Below are positions 43,722-50,484 of a stretch of 50,484 nucleotides of DNA, in pieces. The stretch spans positions 1-50,484 of IMG/VR virus record IMGVR_UViG_3300025435_000028. One strand, given 5' to 3'. This stretch comes from a virus. A program made the translations under genes and the position numbers. Position 1 is the stretch's first letter, and every line of letters starts with the position of its first letter. The notes under the pieces are model-generated. The model worked only from the letters and a program-made list of their open reading frames with translations. It made no database searches and was not told the DNA's origin.

Positions 43722-44156
43722 ATGACATGGTATTATCAAGGAACCCCTGTAGAAACTCTACCCGACGACTGTGTTGGTTTTGTTTACATTATTGTCAATA
43801 ATCTATCTGGCAAAAAGTACATAGGCAAAAAACTAGCGAAATTCGCAAAAACCACTTATAAAACAGTAAAACTCAAGAACGGCACAAAAAAGAAAAAGAA
43901 GATTCGATCAAAGATCGACAGCGATTGGCTTACCTATTATGGCTCAAACGATCAATTAAACCGAGACGTTCAAACTCACGGCACCGAAAACTTTACCAGA
44001 GAAATACTTTACTATTGCAAATCAAAAGCGGAATGTAGTTACATCGAAGCTCGAGAACAATTCACACATAGAGTATTAGAATCAACAGATTATTATAACG
44101 GACAGATCTCAGTCCGTGTGCATGGCTCCCATATTATAAACAAACTGAACGGATAA
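43722..44156 (+). CDS. GIY-YIG endonuclease, free-standing (Seg-like)
   Basis: 144 residues when started at the ATG at 43722 (MTWYYQGTPVETLPDDCVGFVYIIVNN); the frame is open upstream but overlaps the radical SAM gene. GFVYIIVNNLSGKKYIGKK is the GIY-YIG motif (VYI...YIG), followed by SDWLTYYGSNDQL, FTREILYYC and the presumed metal-binding Glu in CSYIEAREQF. A Lys-rich insertion (KLKNGTKKKKKIRSK) may contact DNA. Such Seg/homing-type nucleases spread by cutting genomes that lack them. It lies next to a hairpin-rich non-coding region and a separate NUMOD3 remnant, suggesting a hotspot for mobile nucleases. Confidence 0.85.
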   Translation: MTWYYQGTPVETLPDDCVGFVYIIVNNLSGKKYIGKKLAKFAKTTYKTVKLKNGTKKKKKIRSKIDSDWLTYYGSNDQLNRDVQTHGTENFTREILYYCKSKAECSYIEAREQFTHRVLESTDYYNGQISVRVHGSHIINKLNG

Positions 44157-44160
44157 CGAC

Positions 44161-44369
44161 TCGTACAGGTCTTAAAACGTGTACCTAGCGACAACCTGAT
44201 AAAAAGGGGGACGGAAGACTCTGCGCCGTACAGAGCACTCATCTACTATCCTTAACCGGACGACGACTGCAAATGCCGCAGTTTAGATGTTTGAACAGAA
44301 TTTTTATGGCTGAAAAGACGCTACAGTGATGTAGCAGGTTAATATAGTATGCTGGCGTATGTTATATTA
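44161..44369 (+). ncRNA. Candidate structured RNA downstream of the GIY-YIG gene
   Basis: Paired segments read directly from the sequence: GTACA/TGTAC (44163-44167 / 44180-44184), CTCTG/CAGAG (44219-44223 / 44231-44235), ACTGC/GCAGT (44266-44270 / 44278-44282), a perfect 6-bp stem with a GTGA tetraloop (44320-44335), and TAATATA/TATATTA (44340-44346 / 44363-44369). A long-range AACCTG/CAGGTT pairing (44193-44198 / 44335-44340) would close a multibranch loop around the middle hairpins. No protein frame of note exists here. I cannot match it to a named RNA family. Strand is assigned from the upstream gene. Confidence 0.4.
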
Positions 44370-44389
44370 GCTGCCGTTGTGATAAGAAC

Positions 44390-44590
44390 TAAGCTCGAGG
44401 TACCGGACAACCGCCTCTGTAATTGCTTTAACGCTCAGTGACTGCGAGACTCGGATGAAATCGCTATTCATTTTTGCCCTGTGCGGGCAAAGTGTGACTG
44501 GTTGATCTGGATGAACAGTATATATCGCTTCGCTCAAGTCGCTCCGCTCTAGTAACAATGAAAATACAGTTATGAGCGCAAGCGAAATAA
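44390..44590. other. Hairpin-rich non-coding segment
   Basis: No credible gene. It contains GAGG...CCTC around a CGG-ACAA-CCG stem (near 44397-44418), TTTGCCC/GGGCAAA with a 5-nt loop (44473-44479 / 44485-44491), and an 11-bp helix with one bulge formed by TCGCTTCGCTC (44525-44535) and GAGCGCAAGCGA (44574-44585). It may continue the structured RNA or be relic sequence from a lost mobile element. Confidence 0.45.
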
Positions 44591-44591
44591 C

Positions 44592-44610
44592 AGATGTTCG
44601 TAGAACATCT
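44592..44610. terminator. Possible bidirectional terminator hairpin between convergent genes
   Basis: A perfect 8-bp inverted repeat AGATGTTC-GTA-GAACATCT just beyond the stop of the NUMOD3 remnant on the minus strand and facing the plus-strand operon. T-rich sequence follows only weakly on either strand, so intrinsic termination is plausible but not strong. Confidence 0.45.
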
Positions 44611-44822
44611 TAACTTGATGATAATTTTTTTCTTGCTTTAGCTTCTAATATTGCTTTAATGTGTTCTGGTGATTTAGGTTTACGCATTTTAGCTTTGTGT
44701 TCCTCTGACTTAGGTTTACGCATTTTAGCTTTGGTTTCTTCTGTGCGTAAGCCATTGGATTTACCGGTAAAATATTCTGATAGCTTTTGTTTGTGTTCTT
44801 CAGACTTGGGTTTGCCGTTTTT
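44610..44822 (-). pseudogene. NUMOD3-repeat remnant of a homing endonuclease, in frame behind gp51
   Basis: Immediately after the gp51 TAA the same frame continues for 70 codons to a TAA at 44610-44612. It encodes repeated NUMOD3-type DNA-binding units: KPKSEEHKQKLSEYFTGKS, ...RTEETKAKMRKPKSEEHKAKMRKPKSPEHIKAILEA. NUMOD3 modules form the DNA-binding tail of HNH and GIY-YIG homing endonucleases. No start codon or nuclease domain precedes it, so it is probably the 3' relic of an inserted nuclease gene. Two exact 24-nt copies (44674-44697 and 44710-44733) lie 36 nt apart. A stop-codon read-through product with gp51 is possible but unproven. Confidence 0.7.
44674..44733. repeat. 24-nt direct repeat, 36-nt period, in NUMOD3 remnant
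   Basis: Identical 24-bp copies at 44674-44697 and 44710-44733 encode successive KAKMRKPKS units on the minus strand, showing recent duplication of one NUMOD3 unit or strong sequence conservation. Confidence 0.75.
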
Positions 44823-45041
44823 TTAGAAGAAGGGGAGGCCGCTTTTTTTCGTTGTCTCTAAGTTTTCTTTGACTATTTTACCTATGATATCACGTTCATT
44901 TGCACTTAGCATGAATACGTCGTCATAGCTGAGTCCACCGCGCATGTACCAACAAAATCTCAGGGCTTCTTCTTTTAAGGCTTTTGAATCTTTATCAAAT
45001 TGATTGATCATTGCGACAATCTCATCGTTGCCCAGACTCAA
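44823..45041 (-). CDS. 51: Baseplate hub assembly protein gp51-like
   Basis: This is a 72-residue protein ending FCWYMRGGLSYDDVFMLSANERDIIGKIVKENLETTKKSGLPFF, the short form I associate with the gp51 slot next to gp26 in cyanophage-type genomes. T4 gp51 is needed for hub assembly but is not in the virion. The frame opens at a TTG (45041) overlapping the gp26 stop, so initiation is probably coupled; no ATG gives a comparable length. Its stop codon is followed without interruption by the NUMOD3 remnant in the same frame, with a run of seven A at the junction. Confidence 0.72.
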   Translation of the reverse strand: MSLGNDEIVAMINQFDKDSKALKEEALRFCWYMRGGLSYDDVFMLSANERDIIGKIVKENLETTKKSGLPFF

Positions 45042-45913
45042 AAGCCTTTGCCGAAAAAACTTGAATAATCAAATGCAATGCTCAATGAAAAGTCTTTACC
45101 GCATTCTGTACAATTGACTGCTAGGGGTTTGATTGCAACAGTATCAGCAAACTCTTTGACTTTATCTTGAATCTTACGCACCACACTGGTTTCGGCATTT
45201 AAGTAATATTCTTTGATAAAGTTAGAATCAGTTACACGTTCTACGCTGTTCAATATAACCGCTTCAGTACCATACACAATATTGTTGAGATTCAATTCAA
45301 CAAGTTTTTCAAGGTGTTTGGTATATTGCTGTTTCTTTTCATCTTCAGAAGTATCGCTATTGGCCAAGGACTGGATATAGCGTTGTTCTTCAAATGCAGC
45401 ACTACCTGCACGGCTAACCTGCAAGTATGTTAGTGGACGTAGTTTAACGGTAACTTCTTGATCAATACGCACTTCTTGATCATAGTTGGGCAGTTGCAAA
45501 CGATCAAGTATACTGCTGAGATCCACATCGTAATTGTGTTCGTGCTTGCAATGCGGGCAAGTACTTTCAATTTCCATTGTGGGACCGTAACTGGCAATAC
45601 GCACAGCAATCAGCACAGCATCAACATCCACGCTGGGCATTTCCCAAGCATTTTTGATATTTGGGCAGCAGCTCTGTACTACACTAACAACACTGGTTCC
45701 GTCAATTAGGGCGTCTGGTGTTTTCAGCGTTATCTCGTCACGTGTAGTCATAGGATACACTGGAATCTTACCAGTCACGGGTAAATCTAGTGAGCCATCG
45801 GGCCAGTATTTGCCACCGCTGACCAAGCGTGTAAAAATAGCAGGTTGTCTAAAATGCTTGGTTAAAGGGTTCCCGTTGGGTGCCGGATTTGCTTGAGGGA
45901 CAAATTGTGTCAT
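45038..45913 (-). CDS. 26: Baseplate hub assembly protein gp26-like, zinc-binding
   Basis: This is a 291-residue protein. Cys119/Cys122 (STCPHCKHEH) and Cys268/Cys271 (NCTECGKDF) can form one zinc site bridging the middle and the C-terminus. The layout, with ITLKTPDALIDGTSVVSVVQSCCPNIKNAWEMPSVDVDAVLIAVRIASYG before the first pair, is that of gp26-type hub proteins. It is longer than T4 gp26 (208 aa). It is transcribed from the minus-strand half of a divergent late promoter pair, with an AGGA before the ATG. In T4, gp26 and gp51 belong to the hub assembly set together with the tape-measure protein encoded next door. Confidence 0.82.
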   Translation of the reverse strand: MTQFVPQANPAPNGNPLTKHFRQPAIFTRLVSGGKYWPDGSLDLPVTGKIPVYPMTTRDEITLKTPDALIDGTSVVSVVQSCCPNIKNAWEMPSVDVDAVLIAVRIASYGPTMEIESTCPHCKHEHNYDVDLSSILDRLQLPNYDQEVRIDQEVTVKLRPLTYLQVSRAGSAAFEEQRYIQSLANSDTSEDEKKQQYTKHLEKLVELNLNNIVYGTEAVILNSVERVTDSNFIKEYYLNAETSVVRKIQDKVKEFADTVAIKPLAVNCTECGKDFSLSIAFDYSSFFGKGF

Positions 45914-45920
45914 GTTTTTT

Positions 45921-45956
45921 CCTATAAATATACTTGATATACTACATATTTATAGG
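45921..45956. promoter_or_regulatory. Divergent pair of T4-type late promoters (palindromic TATAAATA)
   Basis: TATAAATA occurs on the plus strand at 45923-45930 and on the minus strand at 45954-45947, embedded in a perfect 11-bp inverted repeat CCTATAAATAT / ATATTTATAGG (45921-45931 / 45946-45956). Predicted starts are near 45936 (plus, 27 nt before the tape-measure ATG) and 45941 (minus, 28 nt before the gp26 ATG). Both boxes match the T4 late consensus exactly. Confidence 0.82.
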
Positions 45957-45962
45957 TACTAA

Positions 45963-48290
45963 ATGGCTGATAAGAATGATTCTGGGCTAACGCCTGAGGA
46001 AAAGAAACGGCAAGAAGATTTTGCCAAGTGGCTTAAAAAATCTGGACTGTCTCTAAAAGACTGGGACGATAGATTAGTCACGTCCGAAGAACTAATGGAA
46101 GAGGCCGTTGACAAACTGGTTGGAACCATTGGCGGTACTGTGGTCAAGGGATTTACTAGAGTCGCAACCACAGCACTGAACTCGGGAGACGCATTCCAAT
46201 CGGCTACAGCACTGATGAAAACTCAGCTGGAGTTTTTGGGAGATAGTATCAAAGTTGGCGCCGACTCATTGGTCAAGGCCGGCGAGCAAATGGCCCGCAA
46301 TGGTGACAAGTCAGGACAAAAACTCGCAGTACTTGGCCAAGCAGTTGGCGTTGCAGTTGGTGCAATTACACAGCTGGCTGAATCTGGCATGGACTTCTTG
46401 CTCAAGCAAGTAGATACCTCAATCAAATCATTTCAAACACTAAGTCAATCGGGTGCAGTACTGTCGGGATCTATGTCAGATTTAATGACCATGTCGTCAA
46501 ATGCTGGCCTGACACTAGAACAGTTCAGCGGAGTAGTTAAGGCCAATACTGCTAACTTTGCACAAATGGGCATGGGCGTTACTGAAGGCACCAAGCGTTT
46601 AGCATCAGTTATGAGTGACGGTCCGGGTGCGAAGAAACTCAAAGACGGAATGTATGCTCTAGGCATGAGCGCAGAAGAGCAAGGCGATGCAGTTGCACAT
46701 ACCATGGCATTGATGGCAGGTCCCAGTGGACAACTAAAGGCCAGCAACGCAGAAGTACAAGCAACCACACGAGAATATGCAGCAAACTTAAAGTTAATCA
46801 GTGATATTACAGGTCAAGATGCCAAAGCGCGAGAAGAAAAGCTACGCCAAGAAAATGATACGTTGGCATTTAACAGTTATCTAAACGGTCTTGATGAGAA
46901 AGAACGCTTTAGAACTATTGAAGCCATGAAGCTGATGAGTGCTGAAGATCAACGTGCCTTCCGCGAAAAACAAATTTATGGTACAGTTGTTAGTCAAGAT
47001 TTAAACATCGCAAGAGCAACTAACGATGGTATACGTAAAGCACAAGACGAGCAGTTTGCAGCGGCGCAACAGCATAATCTTAATATTCAAACAGTTGCTG
47101 ATGCTTACGAAAGAAACAGTAAAGAAGCGCTAGAAGCAAATAATAAACTAGGTAAATCAATTGGCTTGGCTACGCAGGGTCCTGCTGCTGAAGCAGCCAA
47201 GGCACTAAATTCAGCAGGTCAATACATGGCCAAATTTGGTAATGCAAGCAAACGTGCCGCAGCAATACAAGAACAACAAAATAAAGGCACACAACCTGGC
47301 ACTGCTGGGGACATGATGGCACAACAGCAAGACTTTGCTATAGGACTGCAACAGATTGCACAGGAGCAATTGCCTGCGTTTTCTGACGCACTGAAGAGCT
47401 ATGCCAACAACGTCAAAGGTGCTCTCAGTGTGTTTGCTGGTGGTGGCTCAGCACTGATGAGTATTTTCAGTGGTTGGGGTAGTGTTATTGCAAGCGTTAT
47501 TGCACCAGTAATTGGTATAGCTTTATCGCAGTATGCAGCAGGTAAACTTGGCAAAGGTGTCGCAGCCAAAGGTGTTGAAGCTCTTGGAGAGAAAGCACTG
47601 GGCGGCGGAATGTCAGCATTAGGTAAAGGTGCAGAAGAGCTGGGCGGTGGTGTTTCAAAGGGTGCTAAGATATCATTATTCTTAACAGAGCTAGCTGAAG
47701 GACTAACAGCGTTAACACCTGCTATTCCAGTTATATTGACACTAACCGCAGCGGTTGTGGGGCTTGGTTTTGGCCTTAAACTAGCGGCCCCGGCTTTTGA
47801 ATCTATTGGTAAAGCAGTTACACTCATTGTTGGTGGTGTTGCAGACGCACTGATTAAAATGGCAACAGAAGTAAATCCCTTAAAGTTGTTGGCAATCGCA
47901 CCGGGCATTGCAGCAATTGGTATAGCCATGTTGCCGTTTGGTGTTGGCGGAGCACTAGCCGGAATTGTTGGTGGTACAGGTGGGTTTGATGCTGTAGTAG
48001 CAGGTATTCAAAAGTTTGAACAACTGAGTCCAGAAAAACTAACAGCGGTCGCTGGCGCCATGAAAAAGATCAATGAGAGCTTGCCTACAGCAGCAGATCT
48101 AGCAAAAATGGCAGTTGTAAGCGGTCTAGATCACCTATTGGGCGGGGGTAGCACAAGTAAAACTGGTGGCGCAGGAGAGACTGATACTGCTAAACTCATG
48201 ACAGAGATTGTAACTCAACAAAAGCAAATGGTAGCTTATCTCAAAGAGAACGTTGATTACAGTAAGAAACTTCTGCACGTATCATCATAA
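45963..48290 (+). CDS. Tail tape-measure-like protein (gp29 candidate)
   Basis: This is a 775-residue, Ala/Gly/Met-rich, mostly helical protein. A charged N-terminus (TPEEKKRQEDFAKWLKKSGLSLKDWDDRL) is followed by long amphipathic helices (about 80-480). Hydrophobic, glycine-zipper-like segments lie at about 486-670 (GGSALMSIFSGWGSVIASVIAPVIGIAL, TPAIPVILTLTAAVVGLGFGL). Such a mix is typical of tape-measure proteins, which set tail length and help DNA cross the inner membrane. Its place beside gp26/gp51, part of the same T4 hub set as gp29, supports the call. T4 gp29 has 590 residues, so the tail may be longer. Sequence homology to gp29 itself is not evident. Confidence 0.65.
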   Translation: MADKNDSGLTPEEKKRQEDFAKWLKKSGLSLKDWDDRLVTSEELMEEAVDKLVGTIGGTVVKGFTRVATTALNSGDAFQSATALMKTQLEFLGDSIKVGADSLVKAGEQMARNGDKSGQKLAVLGQAVGVAVGAITQLAESGMDFLLKQVDTSIKSFQTLSQSGAVLSGSMSDLMTMSSNAGLTLEQFSGVVKANTANFAQMGMGVTEGTKRLASVMSDGPGAKKLKDGMYALGMSAEEQGDAVAHTMALMAGPSGQLKASNAEVQATTREYAANLKLISDITGQDAKAREEKLRQENDTLAFNSYLNGLDEKERFRTIEAMKLMSAEDQRAFREKQIYGTVVSQDLNIARATNDGIRKAQDEQFAAAQQHNLNIQTVADAYERNSKEALEANNKLGKSIGLATQGPAAEAAKALNSAGQYMAKFGNASKRAAAIQEQQNKGTQPGTAGDMMAQQQDFAIGLQQIAQEQLPAFSDALKSYANNVKGALSVFAGGGSALMSIFSGWGSVIASVIAPVIGIALSQYAAGKLGKGVAAKGVEALGEKALGGGMSALGKGAEELGGGVSKGAKISLFLTELAEGLTALTPAIPVILTLTAAVVGLGFGLKLAAPAFESIGKAVTLIVGGVADALIKMATEVNPLKLLAIAPGIAAIGIAMLPFGVGGALAGIVGGTGGFDAVVAGIQKFEQLSPEKLTAVAGAMKKINESLPTAADLAKMAVVSGLDHLLGGGSTSKTGGAGETDTAKLMTEIVTQQKQMVAYLKENVDYSKKLLHVSS

Positions 48291-48295
48291 TACAT

Positions 48296-48303
48296 GGTAA
48301 ATA
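48296..48303 (+). promoter_or_regulatory. Late promoter-like box (GGTAAATA) for gp20
   Basis: GGTAAATA between the tape-measure stop and gp20; predicted +1 near 48309, a 15-nt leader containing AGGA before the ATG at 48324. Two mismatches to TATAAATA. Confidence 0.45.
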
Positions 48304-48323
48304 TTGCACAGTAGGAACATATA

Positions 48324-50036
48324 ATGGCCGGATGGAAAAAGTATTTTAAGACAGGCAACTTTCAAGGACAAACTAGTCCAATTGGTAGCCCAAGTCAAAC
48401 AGTAAACCCTGCATATCGTGCTACAGCCAGCACGTTACCTGAGGTTTACATCGGACACCCAAACCGTATTGAGCGTTATAATCAGTACGAACAAATGGAC
48501 ATGGACAGTGAAGTTAACGCTGCTCTAGATATTTTGGCTGAGTTCTCGACACAAAAGAACGACGAAAATCTCAGCGCATTTGATCTGCACTTTCACGAAA
48601 AACCCACAGACAACGAAGTCAAGATCATCAAAGAGCAGCTACAACAGTGGATCACACTGAACGAATTTAACAAGCGTATCTTCAAAGTTTTTCGTAACAC
48701 AATCAAGTACGGAGATCAAGTATTCCTACGTGATCCAGAAACGTTCAAACTGTTCTGGGTTGAAATGAGCAAAGTTACCAAAGTTATTGTTAACGAGAGT
48801 GATGGTAAAAAGCCTGAGCAGTATGTTATCAAAGACATTAACCCCAACTTCCAAAACATGACTGTGACTGCAGTCAGTACTAGCGATACATTTACTAACC
48901 ATCCGCAAGTTGGCGGACCTAGTGGTGCCTATGTACAACCCCGTACTCCCTACAGTGGTGGTTCGCGTTTTAGTCATGCACAGAACGAGGCAGTGGTTAA
49001 TGCAGAACACGTAGTACACTTGAGCTTGACTGAAGGTCTTGACATCTTCTGGCCATTTGGTAACTCAGTATTAGAAAACGTTTTCAAAGTATTCAAACAA
49101 AAAGAATTGCTAGAAGACAGTATCATTATCTATCGTGTACAACGTGCTCCTGAACGCCGCATGTTCAAAATTGACGTGGGCAACATGCCAACGCACATGG
49201 CCATGGCCTTTATTGAACGTATCAAGAACGAGATCAACCAAAGACGTATTCCTACACAGACACAGGGTGGCCAAAACATGATGGACGCCACCTACAATCC
49301 ATTGCAGACTAACGAAGACTTCTTCTTCCCACAGACTGCTGACGGACGTGGATCTAGTGTTGAAATCTTGCCAGGTGGACAAAACTTGGGCGAGATCACA
49401 GACTTGAAATTCTTTACTAACAAACTATTCCGTGGACTACGTATCCCTGCTAGTTACTTGCCAACAGGCGTTGATGACGGAACACAGGCAGTTAGCGACG
49501 GTAAAGTAGGTACAGCTCTTATACAAGAATGGCGTTTCAATCAGTACTGTAAGCGTCTACAGAGCATGGTTATTGACAAATTGGATCAAGAGTTCAAGAT
49601 GTTTATGCGTTGGAGAGGCATCAACATTGACGGACAGATCTTTGAACTGCACTTTAACGAACCACAAAACTTTGCACAGTACCGCCAAGCAGACATTGAC
49701 AGTGCAAAAATTGCCACATTTACACAGCTTGAACAGTATCCTTACCTAAGTAAACGTTTCTTGATGAAGCGCTATTTGGGACTAAGCGAGATGGAAATGA
49801 GCGAAAACGAGATGATGTGGGCCGAAGAAAAAGGCAAAGCAGAGACACAAGATGCTGGACAAGCCAACTTGCGTAACGTTGGTATTACTCCTGGCGGACT
49901 TGCTAACGACTTGTCTCAAGTTACACCACCTGAGGGAGCCGAAGGCGCTGGAGGCGCACTAGACACAGGTGCAGGATCCGAAGCAGGAGCACCCGGTCAA
50001 ACAGCAGCACCAGCCAGCCCACCCGGTGTAATGTAA
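48324..50036 (+). CDS. 20: Portal vertex protein gp20
   Basis: 570 residues (T4: 524). YNQYEQMDMDSEVNAALDILAEFST, the WPFGNSVLENVFKVFKQKELLEDSIIIYRVQRAPERRMFKIDVGNMP segment and FFFPQTADGRGSSVEILPGGQNLGEITDLKFFTNKLFRGLRIPASYLP are hallmark gp20 blocks. The dodecameric portal nucleates prohead assembly and passes DNA during packaging. The C-terminal 60 residues are Gly/Ala/Pro-rich and probably disordered. It is followed by a small unknown gene and prohead core gp67, the T4 head-cluster order (20-67-68-21-22-23). Confidence 0.95.
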   Translation: MAGWKKYFKTGNFQGQTSPIGSPSQTVNPAYRATASTLPEVYIGHPNRIERYNQYEQMDMDSEVNAALDILAEFSTQKNDENLSAFDLHFHEKPTDNEVKIIKEQLQQWITLNEFNKRIFKVFRNTIKYGDQVFLRDPETFKLFWVEMSKVTKVIVNESDGKKPEQYVIKDINPNFQNMTVTAVSTSDTFTNHPQVGGPSGAYVQPRTPYSGGSRFSHAQNEAVVNAEHVVHLSLTEGLDIFWPFGNSVLENVFKVFKQKELLEDSIIIYRVQRAPERRMFKIDVGNMPTHMAMAFIERIKNEINQRRIPTQTQGGQNMMDATYNPLQTNEDFFFPQTADGRGSSVEILPGGQNLGEITDLKFFTNKLFRGLRIPASYLPTGVDDGTQAVSDGKVGTALIQEWRFNQYCKRLQSMVIDKLDQEFKMFMRWRGINIDGQIFELHFNEPQNFAQYRQADIDSAKIATFTQLEQYPYLSKRFLMKRYLGLSEMEMSENEMMWAEEKGKAETQDAGQANLRNVGITPGGLANDLSQVTPPEGAEGAGGALDTGAGSEAGAPGQTAAPASPPGVM

Positions 50037-50043
50037 GCAAACA

Positions 50044-50051
50044 TATAAATA
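50044..50051 (+). promoter_or_regulatory. T4-type late promoter box (TATAAATA)
   Basis: Exact TATAAATA. With T4 spacing, +1 is 50057, the A of the next ATG, predicting a leaderless message like the gp25 box at 30566-30573. Confidence 0.6.
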
Positions 50052-50056
50052 ACACT

Positions 50057-50299
50057 ATGTTTGTAACCGACTTATTTGAAACTATTGAGCCAGCAAAGCC
50101 TGGCTACCAAAGCGAAAAAGACGATAATACCGTCATGAAATTGTCGGATCTACGCAAGACAAGACTAACACTAGCACACCTGAATCGCTTGAGAATGGCA
50201 AACGATGTGCGTAAATTTGAGTTTGAGAAGAAGATGAAAGACACACAAGAACAGTACGGAGCCAGTGCTGAACCAGCTGCGGGGGCTGGTGGTCTATAA
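50057..50299 (+). CDS. Small protein of the head gene cluster, 80 aa
   Basis: This is an 80-residue protein starting MFVTDLFETIEPAKPGY, with a basic helical middle (KLSDLRKTRLTLAHLNRLRMANDVRKFEFEKKMKD) and a short Gly/Ala tail. It is not recognised as a T4 protein. A position between portal and prohead core suggests a capsid or scaffold accessory role. No Shine-Dalgarno sequence is visible, and the ATG sits at the predicted transcription start of the late box at 50044. Confidence 0.75.
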   Translation: MFVTDLFETIEPAKPGYQSEKDDNTVMKLSDLRKTRLTLAHLNRLRMANDVRKFEFEKKMKDTQEQYGASAEPAAGAGGL

Positions 50300-50327
50300 G
50301 TATCACTTCAAAAACGTCTAAAAAACA

Positions 50328-50350
50328 CGCATAAAACCCCGAAATATGCG
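50328..50350 (+). terminator. Weak hairpin in the gap before gp67
   Basis: CGCATA (50328-50333) and TATGCG (50345-50350) form a 6-bp stem with an 11-nt loop. No T run follows. It may reduce read-through into gp67, which has its own late box. Confidence 0.25.
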
Positions 50351-50356
50351 CTGTTA

Positions 50357-50364
50357 TGTAAATA
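50357..50364 (+). promoter_or_regulatory. Late promoter-like box (TGTAAATA) for gp67
   Basis: TGTAAATA, predicted +1 near 50370, leaving a 30-nt leader with a strong AAAGGAG (50386-50392) before the ATG at 50400. Confidence 0.45.
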
Positions 50365-50399
50365 ATACTACAAAGCCAAACATTTAAAGGAGTTCCTAA

Positions 50400-50484
50400 A
50401 TGAACAAATACGAACAACTCATTGAGCACATTCTTAATGAGGACGAACAAGCAGCTCGTGCGCTATTTCACCAATTGGTGGTTG
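50400..50484 (+). CDS. 67: Prohead core protein gp67-like (partial, C-terminus beyond window)
   Basis: 28 codons are visible (MNKYEQLIEHILNEDEQAA, then RALFHQLVV) before the window ends. The pattern parallels the start of T4 gp67 (LIEAIKSNDLVAARKLFAEAM). gp67 (PIP) is a scaffold component of the prohead core that is cleaved by the gp21 protease. An AAAGGAG seven bases before the ATG and the position after gp20 support the call. Only the N-terminus can be judged. Confidence 0.7.
   Translation, partial: MNKYEQLIEHILNEDEQAARALFHQLVV

Noticed and set aside
44367-44558. 63-aa minus-strand frame in the non-coding region
   Set aside because: Crosses several strong hairpins, has no ribosome-binding site and no recognisable protein character.
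44157-44822. Complete group I intron
   Set aside because: I could not place a convincing P3-P7 core or exon junctions; the flanking genes are separate and convergent. Kept only as an alternative for the structured RNA.
47399-47929. 176-aa minus-strand frame inside the tape-measure-like gene
   Set aside because: Ala/Pro-rich antisense of the hydrophobic Gly/Ala region; no start signals and no domain.
1-50484. tRNA genes and phage integration module
   Set aside because: No cloverleaf with a GTTCRA-type arm and no integrase or attachment-site pattern was seen by eye.

Overview
The window is a contiguous piece of a large lytic tailed-phage genome of the T4 superfamily (myovirus). I recognise homologues of T4 gp6, gp25, gp5, gp53, a gp48/gp54-type tube cap, gp26, gp51, gp20, gp67, gp55, gp47 and gp46. 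The order and the accessory genes (radical SAM enzymes, glycosyltransferases, several thousand-residue virion proteins) resemble the cyanophage and marine/freshwater branch more than the enteric T-evens. No photosynthesis gene, integrase, tRNA or CRISPR array is visible, and the host cannot be named from this sequence.

Layout. (1) 1-5009, minus strand: an accessory cassette read from a near-perfect sigma70-type promoter (5016-5044). It holds a small unknown protein, two glycosyltransferase-like proteins, another small unknown, a third glycosyltransferase-like protein and two radical SAM enzymes, the last cut by the window edge. (2) 5050-14309, minus: tail fibre and adhesin genes, including a glycine-rich fibre with a C-terminal Hint (hedgehog/intein) domain overlapping a permuted papain-like hydrolase. 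(3) 14340-38040, minus: a 4134-residue virion protein, then the baseplate genes gp6, gp25, gp5 with two cell-wall hydrolase domains, a gp27-like hub, gp53 and a tube cap. (4) 38156-44156, plus: late sigma factor gp55, apparently started at AUU, then gp47, an unknown gene, gp46, a SPASM radical SAM enzyme and a GIY-YIG endonuclease. (5) 44157-44822: the only sizeable non-coding stretch. It is rich in hairpins and ends in a NUMOD3 homing-endonuclease remnant on the minus strand, in frame behind the gp51 stop codon. (6) 44823-45913, minus: gp51 and gp26. (7) 45963 to the end, plus: a tape-measure-like protein, portal gp20, a small unknown and the start of prohead core gp67.

Control signals fall into two classes. 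Virion genes carry T4-type late boxes (xATAAATA or close variants), usually with the predicted transcript start 16-18 nt before the ATG. A mirror-image pair of TATAAATA boxes drives gp26/gp51 and the tape-measure gene in opposite directions. The accessory cassette, gp55 and gp47 have host-type -35/-10 promoters instead. Two of these share 19 identical bases running into the start codon and predict leaderless mRNAs. Together this suggests that host RNA polymerase makes gp55 and the recombination genes first, and gp55 then turns on the structural genes on both sides.
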